DNA from: JAVBLQ01 sp031553435
Lineage (GTDB): Bacteria; Bacteroidota; Bacteroidia; Bacteroidales; Azobacteroidaceae
Assembly: GCA_031553435.1 (NCBI GenBank)
Contig: JAVBLQ010000077.1
Coordinates: forward strand, 1 to 14,132
DNA length: 14,132 nucleotides
Direction of reading: 5' to 3'
Of the stretch, positions 8,854 through 14,132 are shown piece by piece. Made by a program: the position numbers and the translations under genes. Numbering within the stretch: the stretch's first letter is position 1; each line of letters opens with the position of its first letter. The notes beneath the pieces are model-generated. The model saw only the letters and a list, made by a program, of their open reading frames with translations, was not told the DNA's origin and made no database searches.

Positions 8854-8885
8854 TTTGAAAATCCAAACAGTTATTCGTAAGTTTG
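8854..8885 (+). promoter_or_regulatory. Bacteroidota-type promoter of the CPBP protease gene
   Basis: TTTG (8854-8857), a 20-base spacer and TAAGTTTG (8878-8885) fit the Bacteroidota housekeeping consensus TTTG-N19-21-TAnnTTTG exactly. The predicted transcript starts about 30 bases before the ATG at 8924, which supports that start over upstream non-ATG starts. Confidence 0.7.
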
Positions 8886-8923
8886 CAAAAAACTCGAAAA
8901 ATTGCTTGGTATTAATAGCGATA

Positions 8924-9670
8924 ATGAAAAACGAATTAAGACCATTTTGGAACAAAATTTTCAGTTTTAATTGGAAATTCGGATTATTCTTAATCCTTAT
9001 TATCTGTATTACCAGATTCATATTGGTTTTACAAGCCAATATCCGGGGAAATTACAGCTTAATAGGAATAATTATGCTCATTTCCGCAATACTACCCTTT
9101 ATCTTCTTATCCAAACAAGGGCGAAAAAAAATTGGGATTGTAAGGACTAAAAGAATCGGTTGGCTTTTATGTGCTTTGGTTTCAGGCTTGCTTTTTAGTT
9201 TCATATTGTACTATTTGGGACAAATCCTGTACGGAAACAGTTATAATAATTGGTATAGTTATATCGGAAAATCATACAATATCCCGGTAATCATCAGCCA
9301 ACACGATAAACTTATTTTATTTTTCATTACTGCTTTAACCGGAATGTTATTCAGTCCGATCGGAGAAGAGTTGTTCTTCAGAGGAATTGTTCATTCAAGC
9401 TTTTCAAAATCAATAGGAAATAAAAATGCTTCAATTGTTGAAAGTTCGGCATTTGCAATAACACACATTGCCCATTTCGGCCTGGTATATCTTGGCGGGC
9501 AATGGAAATTATTGATAATTCCGGCTTTAATATGGATGTTGGGCATGTTCATTGCAAGCCTCTTGTTTTTGTATTTTAAAAATCGTACGGATTCTATTCT
9601 GGGCGCAATCATTTGTCATGCAGGATTCAATCTTGGAATGATTTTTTGTATATTTTACATGCTGAATTAG
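8924..9670 (+). CDS. CPBP-family intramembrane metalloprotease
   Basis: The 248-residue polytopic membrane protein belongs to the CPBP (CAAX protease and bacteriocin-processing, ABI) family. Hydrophobic segments fall at about 20-37, 45-63, 78-100, 127-146 and 194-217. The defining motif EExxxR is seen as GEELFFRG, with Glu148, Glu149 and Arg153. The second motif has His181 (and His184) in ITHIAHFG, and the third has His232 and Asn236 in CHAGFNLG, so the catalytic set is complete. The substrate is unknown; bacterial members are linked to peptide maturation, bacteriocin immunity or signalling. The ATG at 8924 fits the promoter at 8854-8885; a TTG at 8795 in frame would add 43 residues without membrane character. 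The gene stands alone, just before the recombinase remnant. Confidence 0.88.
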   Translation: MKNELRPFWNKIFSFNWKFGLFLILIICITRFILVLQANIRGNYSLIGIIMLISAILPFIFLSKQGRKKIGIVRTKRIGWLLCALVSGLLFSFILYYLGQILYGNSYNNWYSYIGKSYNIPVIISQHDKLILFFITALTGMLFSPIGEELFFRGIVHSSFSKSIGNKNASIVESSAFAITHIAHFGLVYLGGQWKLLIIPALIWMLGMFIASLLFLYFKNRTDSILGAIICHAGFNLGMIFCIFYMLN

Positions 9671-9786
9671 AGTCTCACAAAGAAAAGCTAAACAGTGAAT
9701 TTCTGTGTGTTCTGTGTATTTCGTGTTCTAATTTCACTTTTGAGACGGCCTCTCTTTCCCTGTTTTCCGCAGAATTTTTCTCTCTA
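9671..9786. other. Junction sequence truncating the recombinase remnant; possible small repeat element
   Basis: This stretch codes for nothing recognisable. It begins with AGTCTCACAAAG, contains T-rich, quasi-repeated TTCTGTGTGTTCTGTGTATTT (9699-9722 region), and has CTTTTGAGACGGCCTCT further on. The two ends are loosely inverted around the element AGAG...TCTCA / TGAGA...CTCT. It replaces the part of the recombinase gene that should lie here. A small insertion or deletion scar is the likely reading, but the element is not identified. Confidence 0.35.
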
Positions 9787-9924
9787 AAAAATAAGGGGGT
9801 TAACTTACGCTACATTCAGGAATTACTGGGGCACCGGCATATTAAAACGGCTGAAATTTACCTTCATGTGGGTTCCGAAGCGATACATAAAATTCAATCA
9901 CCTTTTGACACATTAGAATTATGA
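9787..9924 (+). pseudogene. C-terminal remnant of an IntI/Xer-type tyrosine recombinase (integron integrase candidate)
   Basis: Only about 45 residues remain. They read KNKGVNLRYIQELLGH, then KTAEIYLHV, then KIQSPFDTLEL and stop. LLGH carries the conserved second-box histidine, and the Tyr in EIYLHV is the position of the catalytic nucleophile. The ending SPFDTLEL resembles the SPLDxL end of integron integrases and their Bacteroidota relatives. The N-terminal core-binding domain, the catalytic Arg/Lys and the HxLR box are all missing. The frame stays open to 9613, but the upstream residues do not resemble a recombinase. It is therefore a 5'-deleted pseudogene and cannot be active. Its 3' end lies about 100 bases before the first cassette and it points the same way as the cassettes, unlike most proteobacterial integrons. 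Assignment to IntI instead of another Xer-like recombinase rests on this context. Confidence 0.75.
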
Positions 9925-9957
9925 AAATAGCTGTACTATCAAAAAACGGAATTTATC

Positions 9958-9991
9958 ACAACAAACATCCCGATTTTAGGATGTTTGTTGT
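9958..9991. repeat. Perfect 13-bp hairpin between recombinase remnant and attI
   Basis: Arms 9958-9970 (ACAACAAACATCC) and 9979-9991 are perfect inverted copies around an 8-base loop. No T-run follows on either strand, so it is not a standard terminator. It borders the candidate attI region on its left and may be part of it or end transcription from the recombinase side. Confidence 0.7.
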
Positions 9992-10034
9992 AACAAGGTT
10001 ACAGCTAAGTGTAACCCGTAATCGAGTTGGTGGC
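9988..10034 (+). other. Putative attI recombination site
   Basis: The first cassette joins at G|TTGGTGGC, with G at 10026. This box fits the integron core GTTRRRY. Upstream lie GTAAC (9990-9994), GTTAC (9998-10002) and GTAAC (10011-10015), spaced motifs of the kind that bind integrase next to attI crossover points. GTGTAAC (10009-10015) could be the left arm of the simple site. It lacks the attC-type palindrome seen after every cassette, as expected of attI. The alternative is that it is a decayed junction and not a functional attI. Confidence 0.5.
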
Positions 10035-10071
10035 AAGGAAACAGTAAGCATAAATATTAAAATATATAAAG

Positions 10072-10962
10072 ATGGGAAGAAAAAAACAAAATAATAGTTT
10101 ACCTACATACGATGAATTAATCATTCCAACCGTAAAAGCTTTAATTGAGCTGGGAGGTTCCGGGTCTATTGAAGAAATCAACAGCAAAGTATATGAAATA
10201 GCGAAAATACCAGATGAAATTTTAGAAATACCGCACGGTGAAGATGGGAGAAGTGATAGTGAAGTAGATTATCGACTTGCTTGGAGTAGAACTTATTTGC
10301 GAAAATATGGAATAATTGAAAATTCTGCTCGTGGAATTTGGGCTTTATCGAAAGCAGATATAAATGTGGAGAATTTGGATTATACGGAAATTGTCAAAAC
10401 AGTACGAGAACAAACAAAAACTCGAAAAGAGCCAACAACACGTTCCAAAGAAAGTATGACACAAATCGAAGAAGAAATAACGGAAGAAATTGACAATGAA
10501 GAAAAATGGAAAGACAAGCTATTAAATATCCTATATAACATAAGCCCTGCTTCTTTTGAAAGGTTAGCTCAAAGGATATTAAGAGAAAGTGGTTTTTTTC
10601 AAGTTGAAGTGATAGGTAAATCAGGAGATGGTGGCATTGACGGAAAAGGCATTGTACGGATGAGTGGATTGCTAAGTTTTCATGTTATTTTTCAATGTAA
10701 AAGGTATAAGGGAAGTGTAACACCCAGTCAAATTAGAGATTTTCGAGGAGCCATGCAAGGTCGAGCAGATAAAGGACTTTTTATAACAACAGGAACATTT
10801 ACAAGAGAGGCTATCAAAGAGGCAACAAGAGACGGTGCACCACCGATTGACCTAATAGATGGAGAATTACTTTGTGATAAACTTAAAGAATTAAAACTTG
10901 GCGTGAATACAAAGCTGACAGAAACAATTGAAGTCAAAAATGATTGGTTTAGTAATTTATAA
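10072..10962 (+). CDS. Mrr-family type IV-like restriction endonuclease (cassette 1)
   Basis: The 296-residue product has the two-domain layout of Mrr proteins. Residues about 10-95 form an N-terminal winged-helix DNA-binding domain of Mrr_N type (LPTYDELIIPTVKAL ... YLRKYGIIENSARGIWALS). A charged linker rich in E, K and T follows (about 110-148). The catalytic domain (about 155-275) has the PD-(D/E)xK-like nuclease core: Asp190 in GDGGIDGKG and Gln208-Cys209-Lys210 in FQCKRY, then a conserved FITTGTFTREA segment. Mrr enzymes cut modified DNA, so a role against incoming methylated DNA is the likeliest. No partner methylase is present, which suits a modification-dependent enzyme. The ATG lies 45 bases after the cassette start, in an A-rich leader. 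No cassette-own promoter is evident. Confidence 0.9.
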   Translation: MGRKKQNNSLPTYDELIIPTVKALIELGGSGSIEEINSKVYEIAKIPDEILEIPHGEDGRSDSEVDYRLAWSRTYLRKYGIIENSARGIWALSKADINVENLDYTEIVKTVREQTKTRKEPTTRSKESMTQIEEEITEEIDNEEKWKDKLLNILYNISPASFERLAQRILRESGFFQVEVIGKSGDGGIDGKGIVRMSGLLSFHVIFQCKRYKGSVTPSQIRDFRGAMQGRADKGLFITTGTFTREAIKEATRDGAPPIDLIDGELLCDKLKELKLGVNTKLTETIEVKNDWFSNL

Positions 10963-10976
10963 CCAAACAACCCAGC

Positions 10977-11109
10977 CACTAACTTGCCGCCTTCCTGCAA
11001 GCGGGCTGAAGTGGTTAATTGAACTTTTGCCGCCCGCTTCGGCTTTCGTCTCGGTGGACAGGGCAGCCGTCCGCAATCCCGCTCACAGGCAGCCGCAGGA
11101 ACGTTAGGC
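10977..11109 (+). other. attC site of cassette 1
   Basis: The R'' box CACTAAC (10977-10983) and the R' box GTTAGGC (11103-11109) flank a 133-base imperfect palindrome. The arms 10984-11005 and 11078-11099 pair mainly through GCGGG/CCCGC and CCTG/CAGG. An internal GCGGGC/GCCCGC hairpin (11001-11006 with 11032-11037) forms part of the terminal structure. The crossover is after G11103. It begins 14 bases after the Mrr stop codon. Confidence 0.88.
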
Positions 11110-11149
11110 ACAATGCGTGGGAAGCGCACGCAAATATTGTCAAATATAT

Positions 11150-11180
11150 TTTCCTATTTCGATAAAAATGCATACTTTTG
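11150..11180 (+). promoter_or_regulatory. Cassette-borne promoter of the Fic gene
   Basis: TACTTTTG (11173-11180) matches the Bacteroidota -7 box TAnnTTTG, with a near -33 box TTTC (11150-11153) at a 19-base spacing. It lies inside cassette 2, between attC1 and the Fic start, so the gene would not depend on an upstream array promoter. Confidence 0.5.
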
Positions 11181-11203
11181 ATAGCATCAAATGATAGCAT
11201 CAA
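11180..11203 (+). repeat. Tandem 11-base direct repeat before the Fic start, possible operator
   Basis: GATAGCATCAA is repeated exactly at 11180-11190 and 11193-11203 with a 13-base period. The copies lie over the expected transcription start, 2 bases before the ATG at 11205. The position suits a repressor site, and the Fic protein itself carries a C-terminal winged helix. Autoregulation is inference only. Confidence 0.5.
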
Positions 11204-11204
11204 T

Positions 11205-12167
11205 ATGAAGCCACCGTATTCAATAACGCCTAAAATATTAGGTAAAATAGTTTCCATATCGGAAAAAATGGGTGAAGTAAAAACAGCATATTTACTACAG
11301 CCCCCAACTGAATTGCGTAAACAAAATCGAATTAAAACTATTCAATCCTCTCTTGAGATTGAAGGAAATACGCTTACAGTAGAGCAAATTACAGCCATAA
11401 TAAATAACAAGCGAGTCTTAGCGTCCGAAAAAGATATTTTGGAAGTGAAAAATGCTATTTTAGCGTATCAACATATTGACCGTTACAAACCATACAACCT
11501 TTCGTCCATTTGTAGCGCTCATAAATTGTTAATGACAGGCTTGGTTGAGACAGCAGGTAAGATAAGAACGAGTAATGTGGGTATTATGAAAGGTTCTCAA
11601 GTTTCACATATTGCGCCACCTGCTCACTTGGTAAAAACACAATTACAGGAATTGTTACAGTACGCAAAAAACGACAAAGACCCATTATTGATACGAAGTT
11701 GCGTATTTCATTATGAATTTGAGTTTATTCACCCTTTCGTAGACGGAAACGGACGTATGGGACGATTGTGGCAGACGGTTTTATTGCGACAAGAATATCC
11801 TGTTTTTGATTTTCTACCTGTAGAAAGTCTTATAAAAAAACGGCAAGCAGAGTACTATAATTCACTTGGGATTTCTGATAAAAAAGGCGATTCAACCTTG
11901 TTTATCGAATTTATGCTGTCTGTGATTGACGATTCGCTTGAAGAATTATTATCGGCACAACCTGTTCAACCAACTGCTAACAGCCGAATTGCTATGTACA
12001 AGACAATTATCAAAACCGGTTCATTCAGCAGAAAAGAATATATGCGCCACTTCAAAGATATATCGACAGCTACTGCCAGCCGAGATTTAAAACAAGCGAC
12101 AGAACAGGGCGTATTAACAAAATCAGGGGACGGAAGAGTAACATTGTACAAATTTCATGAAGAGTAA
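11205..12167 (+). CDS. Fic-domain AMP-transferase with N-terminal inhibitory helix and C-terminal winged helix (cassette 2)
   Basis: The 320-residue product is a Fic protein, likely transferring AMP from ATP to a protein target. The Fic motif HPFVDGNGRMGR lies at 176-187, with catalytic His176 and the GNGR anion site intact. The N-terminal SLEIEG (about 49-54) fits the inhibitory motif (S/T)xxxE(G/N), with Glu53 as the likely blocking residue, so it is class II (self-inhibited). The last 60 residues, RIAMYKTIIKTGSFSRKEYM ... SRDLKQATEQGVLTKSGDGR, look like a winged helix-turn-helix. The ATG at 11205 is preferred to an in-frame TTG at 11178, which overlaps the -7 promoter box. Its target is unknown; it may regulate itself or act as a toxin or stress switch. 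No separate antitoxin gene is present. Confidence 0.9.
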   Translation: MKPPYSITPKILGKIVSISEKMGEVKTAYLLQPPTELRKQNRIKTIQSSLEIEGNTLTVEQITAIINNKRVLASEKDILEVKNAILAYQHIDRYKPYNLSSICSAHKLLMTGLVETAGKIRTSNVGIMKGSQVSHIAPPAHLVKTQLQELLQYAKNDKDPLLIRSCVFHYEFEFIHPFVDGNGRMGRLWQTVLLRQEYPVFDFLPVESLIKKRQAEYYNSLGISDKKGDSTLFIEFMLSVIDDSLEELLSAQPVQPTANSRIAMYKTIIKTGSFSRKEYMRHFKDISTATASRDLKQATEQGVLTKSGDGRVTLYKFHEE

Positions 12168-12175
12168 TGCACAGT

Positions 12176-12308
12176 GCCTAACTAGCCGCCTGCCTGCAAG
12201 CGGGCTGAAGTGGATAATTTGAACTTTTGTCACCCGCTTCAGTTTCGTGCCGGTGGATAGTGAAGTACCCCGCAATCCCGCTCGCAAGCAGCCGCAGGAA
12301 CGTTAGGC
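12176..12308 (+). other. attC site of cassette 2
   Basis: The R'' box GCCTAAC (12176-12182; extended GTGCCTAAC from 12174) and the R' box GTTAGGC (12302-12308) bound a 133-base imperfect palindrome. It has the same layout as attC1 and attC4: GCGGG near 12200 pairs with CCCGC near 12277, and GCCTGCCTGC-type sequence pairs with GCAAGCAGCC-type sequence. The extended R'' is the exact complement of the first bases of its own cassette (GTTAGGCAC at 11103). It starts 9 bases after the Fic stop. Confidence 0.9.
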
Positions 12309-12374
12309 ATAATTTTAACGAACATTGTGAGCAGAATTGACAGTGCGAAACAAACAATAATAATAATTTAGAAA

Positions 12375-13163
12375 ATGAGATACTTTTTAACAATATTAAT
12401 GCTGACTTTTTCTCTTGTTACATTCGGACACAGAGGATTTGATAATGAGCAGATACCATACATACTCAAAATAGGCTCAATGAATTGTAATTTAGACAGT
12501 GTAACATTACAAAAAATTAAGCCATTTTGGATTAAAAAAATGGAGGTGTTAAAAAATGAAGGAGACACTCTTATTTATGGGGATAAACCGCCAAAGGCTA
12601 TTTTAATCCATCCTGAACGAAAATATTATCAAGACATATTATTAATGTTGGCAGAAAATAATGGATTAAACATTAATTCGGAGATTTCAAAACAAATAAA
12701 AAAACAGGAATTTATTATCAGAGCAGGAATTGGATTTGATAGGTACAAAATAGAAAATACCACATTATTGCAAATTATTGTAGATTTTGGTCTTTCCTAT
12801 AAGCACAACAGTGAAAATAGTTCTGTATGTATTTTAGAATACGAAAAATTAGGATTGACTTTTTACTTTGATGAAAATAATTCAAATGCCCTATTACAAT
12901 GCATTGAGTTCAGAAAACCATTTTTAGGCACAACTGATACTGGGATTAGATTAGGTAAATCCACAATGCTTGATGTAAAAGAGGTATATGAAGAATTAGA
13001 CTGGTTTTCAACAAATGGTGCAGAATATTGGTGGAGTGAACATCCAGGAATTGAGTTTGGCGTATTGAGAGATTTGAAATTGCCACAATATCCACTTAAT
13101 GAAGAGTTATACGAACAAAAAAAGATAATCGAAATTAATGTTGTAAATGAAAACAGACAATAA
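12375..13163 (+). CDS. Unknown secreted protein with two internal repeats (cassette 3)
   Basis: I do not recognise the family of this 262-residue product. It begins with a probable signal peptide, MRYFLTILMLTFSLVTFG, so export to the periplasm or envelope is likely. After a helical region (about 80-112) come two segments with the same pattern. Residues 118-166 read GIGFDRYKIENTTLL ... GLSY ... YEKLGLTFYFD, and residues 190-230 read GIRLGKSTMLDVKEVY ... YWW ... HPGIEFGV. This G-I-x-x-G ... V-x-x-x-Y ... G-I-x-F layout is seen in small beta-rich envelope proteins, but no named domain can be assigned. The ATG at 12375 follows an A-rich leader of 72 bases from the cassette start. No close partner is visible, and a function cannot be given. 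Confidence 0.7.
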   Translation: MRYFLTILMLTFSLVTFGHRGFDNEQIPYILKIGSMNCNLDSVTLQKIKPFWIKKMEVLKNEGDTLIYGDKPPKAILIHPERKYYQDILLMLAENNGLNINSEISKQIKKQEFIIRAGIGFDRYKIENTTLLQIIVDFGLSYKHNSENSSVCILEYEKLGLTFYFDENNSNALLQCIEFRKPFLGTTDTGIRLGKSTMLDVKEVYEELDWFSTNGAEYWWSEHPGIEFGVLRDLKLPQYPLNEELYEQKKIIEINVVNENRQ

Positions 13164-13171
13164 AAAACAGT

Positions 13172-13305
13172 ACCCAACTCACGGTCTGCCACTATTGCCT
13201 TGTGGTATTTTGAAAGTTCGGCTCTCGCCCGAACTTTTGTCTTATATGACAGTTTTGTCCTGCGTAAAAACAACGGCAACAGCAGCAGCCTTAGGAACGT
13301 TAGCA
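13172..13305 (+). other. Divergent attC site of cassette 3
   Basis: The R'' box ACCCAAC (13172-13178) and the R' box GTTAGCA (13299-13305) lie 134 bases apart. The inner sequence differs from the other three sites but folds the same way. The arm 13181-13199 pairs with 13275-13292 (A, GG, CTGC, CT, TTGCC) with one bulged base. A perfect 9-base central hairpin, AAAGTTCGG (13213-13221) with CCGAACTTT (13229-13237), caps it. It starts 8 bases after the stop codon. Confidence 0.82.
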
Positions 13306-13336
13306 CTCATGTAAGAAACAATAAAAAAATACAATT

Positions 13337-13843
13337 ATGGCAAGAGCAACAACAAAAGAACAATTGAAGCATACGAGTGAGGAAAATTTTACGAAATTAT
13401 TTGCGCTTATTAATTCAATGACTAAAGAAGAACAAGAGAAATCGTTTTCATTTGAAGACAGAGATAGAAATATTCGAGATGTTTTGGTACATTTGTACGA
13501 ATGGCATCAACTGTTATTGAATTGGATTAATTCCAACCAAACAGGAAATAAAACTAATTTCTTACCAGAACCGTACAACTGGAAAACATATCCTCAAATG
13601 AATGTCGGATTTTGGGAGAAACATCAAAAGACATCATTGGAAAAATCCGTAACAATTTTGAAGAAAAGCCATTCGGATGTAATGAAAATCATTGATACTT
13701 TCTCAAATGAAGAATTGTTTACGAACAAATATTTTTCATGGACAGGGACTACGAGTTTAGGCAGTTATTGCGTATCAGCCACAACAAGTCATTATGATTG
13801 GGCGATGAAAAAGATTAAAAAACATAAGAAAGATTTGTCGTAA
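13337..13843 (+). CDS. ClbS/DfsB-family four-helix-bundle protein (cassette 4)
   Basis: The 168-residue product fits the ClbS/DfsB (DUF1706, DinB-like) family in length and layout. The N-terminus ARATTKEQLKHTSEENFTKL matches the family opening, then RNIRDVLVHLYEWHQLLLNWI (45-64), EPYNWKTYPQMNVGFWEK, and the final helix with SATTSHYDWAMKKIKKHKK. The best-known member, ClbS, protects E. coli from its genotoxin colibactin; most relatives have no known substrate. A protective or self-resistance role is plausible but not shown, and no toxin biosynthesis gene is nearby. The ATG at 13337 gives the family N-terminus; the leader from the cassette start is 37 bases. It has no visible promoter of its own. 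Confidence 0.85.
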   Translation: MARATTKEQLKHTSEENFTKLFALINSMTKEEQEKSFSFEDRDRNIRDVLVHLYEWHQLLLNWINSNQTGNKTNFLPEPYNWKTYPQMNVGFWEKHQKTSLEKSVTILKKSHSDVMKIIDTFSNEELFTNKYFSWTGTTSLGSYCVSATTSHYDWAMKKIKKHKKDLS

Positions 13844-13867
13844 ATGCGGAAAGGGAAAAAACACGAG

Positions 13868-14000
13868 TGCTAACTTGCCGCCTGCCTGCAAGCGGGCTGA
13901 AGTGGTAATTTTCGACTTTTGCCGCCCGCTTTAGCTTTTGTCGTGGCAGATAGTGAAGCGCCCGCAATCTCGCTCGCAAGCAGCCGCAGGAACGTTAGGC
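13868..14000 (+). other. attC site of cassette 4
   Basis: The R'' box TGCTAAC (13868-13874; extended GAGTGCTAAC from 13865) and the R' box GTTAGGC (13994-14000) bound 133 bases nearly identical to attC1 and attC2. The extended R'' is the exact reverse complement of the first ten bases of its own cassette junction, GTTAGCACTC (13299-13308). This matches its own cassette start, not the following one. Confidence 0.9.
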
Positions 14001-14035
14001 ACAAACCACAGTAGAAAATTTTAAAATTATAGAAT

Positions 14036-14132
14036 ATGAAAGCAAAAATTATCCTTTTTATACTGATAGCTGTTCTATCTCAAACTATGAGAGGACAAGA
14101 AAACGACAGTTTATTTGCAAGACTTCAAGGGA
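14036..14132 (+). CDS. Start of a secreted protein gene (cassette 5, truncated by the window edge)
   Basis: Thirty-two codons are visible from the ATG at 14036 to the right edge. The opening MKAKIILFILIAVLSQTMRG is a signal peptide, followed by QENDSLFARLQG. The frame is open and lies 41 bases after the start of cassette 5 (13995), the same spacing as in the other cassettes. The function cannot be told from this fragment. Confidence 0.7.
   Translation, partial: MKAKIILFILIAVLSQTMRGQENDSLFARLQG

Larger units (their letters stand above)
10027..14132 (+). mobile_element. Integron gene-cassette array (four complete cassettes, fifth partial)
   Basis: Cassettes run 10027-11103 (1077 bp, Mrr), 11104-12302 (1199 bp, Fic), 12303-13299 (997 bp, unknown secreted protein), 13300-13994 (695 bp, ClbS-like) and from 13995 past the right edge. 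Each holds one plus-strand ORF with a short leader and ends with an attC of 133-134 bases. The crossover point is G|TT in each R' box. The R'' box at the end of a cassette matches the start of the same cassette: 9/9 bases for cassette 2, 10/10 for cassette 4, 8/9 for cassette 1. Cassette 3 fits only as transitions. Three of the four attC sites are near-identical, typical of a sedentary chromosomal array. No intact integrase lies in the window. Confidence 0.88.

Noticed and set aside
8795..8923. N-terminal extension of the CPBP protease from a TTG
   Set aside because: The extension contains the promoter TTTG-N20-TAAGTTTG and is not membrane-like. The ATG at 8924 fits better.
9958..9991. Hairpin as an intrinsic terminator
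   Set aside because: The stem is perfect, but there is no run of T after it on either strand.
10728..11257. Minus-strand open frames across attC1 (10728-11129 and 11015-11257)
   Set aside because: They are translations of the attC palindrome and of the Mrr gene on the wrong strand. Similar minus-strand peptide stretches (containing LTFLRL) recur at each attC, as expected of a repeated site and not of a gene.
12337..12366. TTGACA ... TAATAA as a sigma-70 promoter for cassette 3
   Set aside because: Bacteroidota promoters do not use these boxes, and such a match is expected by chance in AT-rich DNA.
12178..12568. Minus-strand frames at attC2 and over the start of cassette 3
   Set aside because: The first reads through attC2 with the same repeated peptide; the second lies inside the plus-strand secreted protein gene. 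Neither has a start region or family match.
12863..13306. 147-codon minus-strand frame across attC3
   Set aside because: It overlaps the end of the cassette 3 gene and all of attC3, and shows no recognisable protein features.
10977..14000. Repeated 133-base units as a CRISPR array
   Set aside because: The repeats are far too long and lie about 0.6-1.1 kb apart with ORFs between them. Boxes and palindromes fit attC.

Overview
The window looks like a Bacteroidota (probably Bacteroidales) chromosome. Three things point there: a type B C-terminal sorting domain of the type IX secretion system, promoters of the TTTG / TAnnTTTG kind instead of -35/-10 boxes, and AT-rich DNA with weak ribosome binding sites. 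The left two thirds is ordinary housekeeping sequence. The right third, from about 9.8 kb to the right edge, is an integron-type gene-cassette array.

Left part, all on the minus strand: lepA (elongation factor 4), tpx (thiol peroxidase, with a clear intrinsic terminator), a small membrane-anchored LemA-like protein, and a tight three-gene operon. That operon encodes a secreted PKD/type IX-sorted protein, then an MltD-like lytic transglycosylase (4-base stop/start overlap), then uvrA (2-base gap). A plus-strand CPBP-family membrane protease gene diverges from this operon. The intergenic stretches carry short low-complexity or palindromic repeats, including a 31-bp hairpin just downstream of lepA.

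Right part: a 46-residue C-terminal remnant of an IntI/Xer-type tyrosine recombinase lies at 9787-9924, followed by a putative attI region. Then come four complete cassettes and the start of a fifth, all on the plus strand. Each complete cassette is one ORF followed by a 133-134 base attC site that runs from an R'' box (YAAC end) to an R' box (GTTAGGC or GTTAGCA). The cargo is an Mrr-type restriction endonuclease, a Fic-domain AMP-transferase with its own promoter, an unknown secreted protein, a ClbS/DfsB-family protein, and the start of another secreted protein. In three of the four complete cassettes the R'' box at the end is the reverse complement of the first bases of the same cassette (9/9, 10/10 and 8/9 bases). 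This is what integrase-made circular cassettes should show. The recombinase remnant points in the same direction as the cassettes, with its 3' end next to attI, so this looks like a decayed integron of the reverse-integrase type, or a cassette cluster that has lost its integrase. The cassette array is the most interesting system here; defence or toxin-related cargo dominates it.
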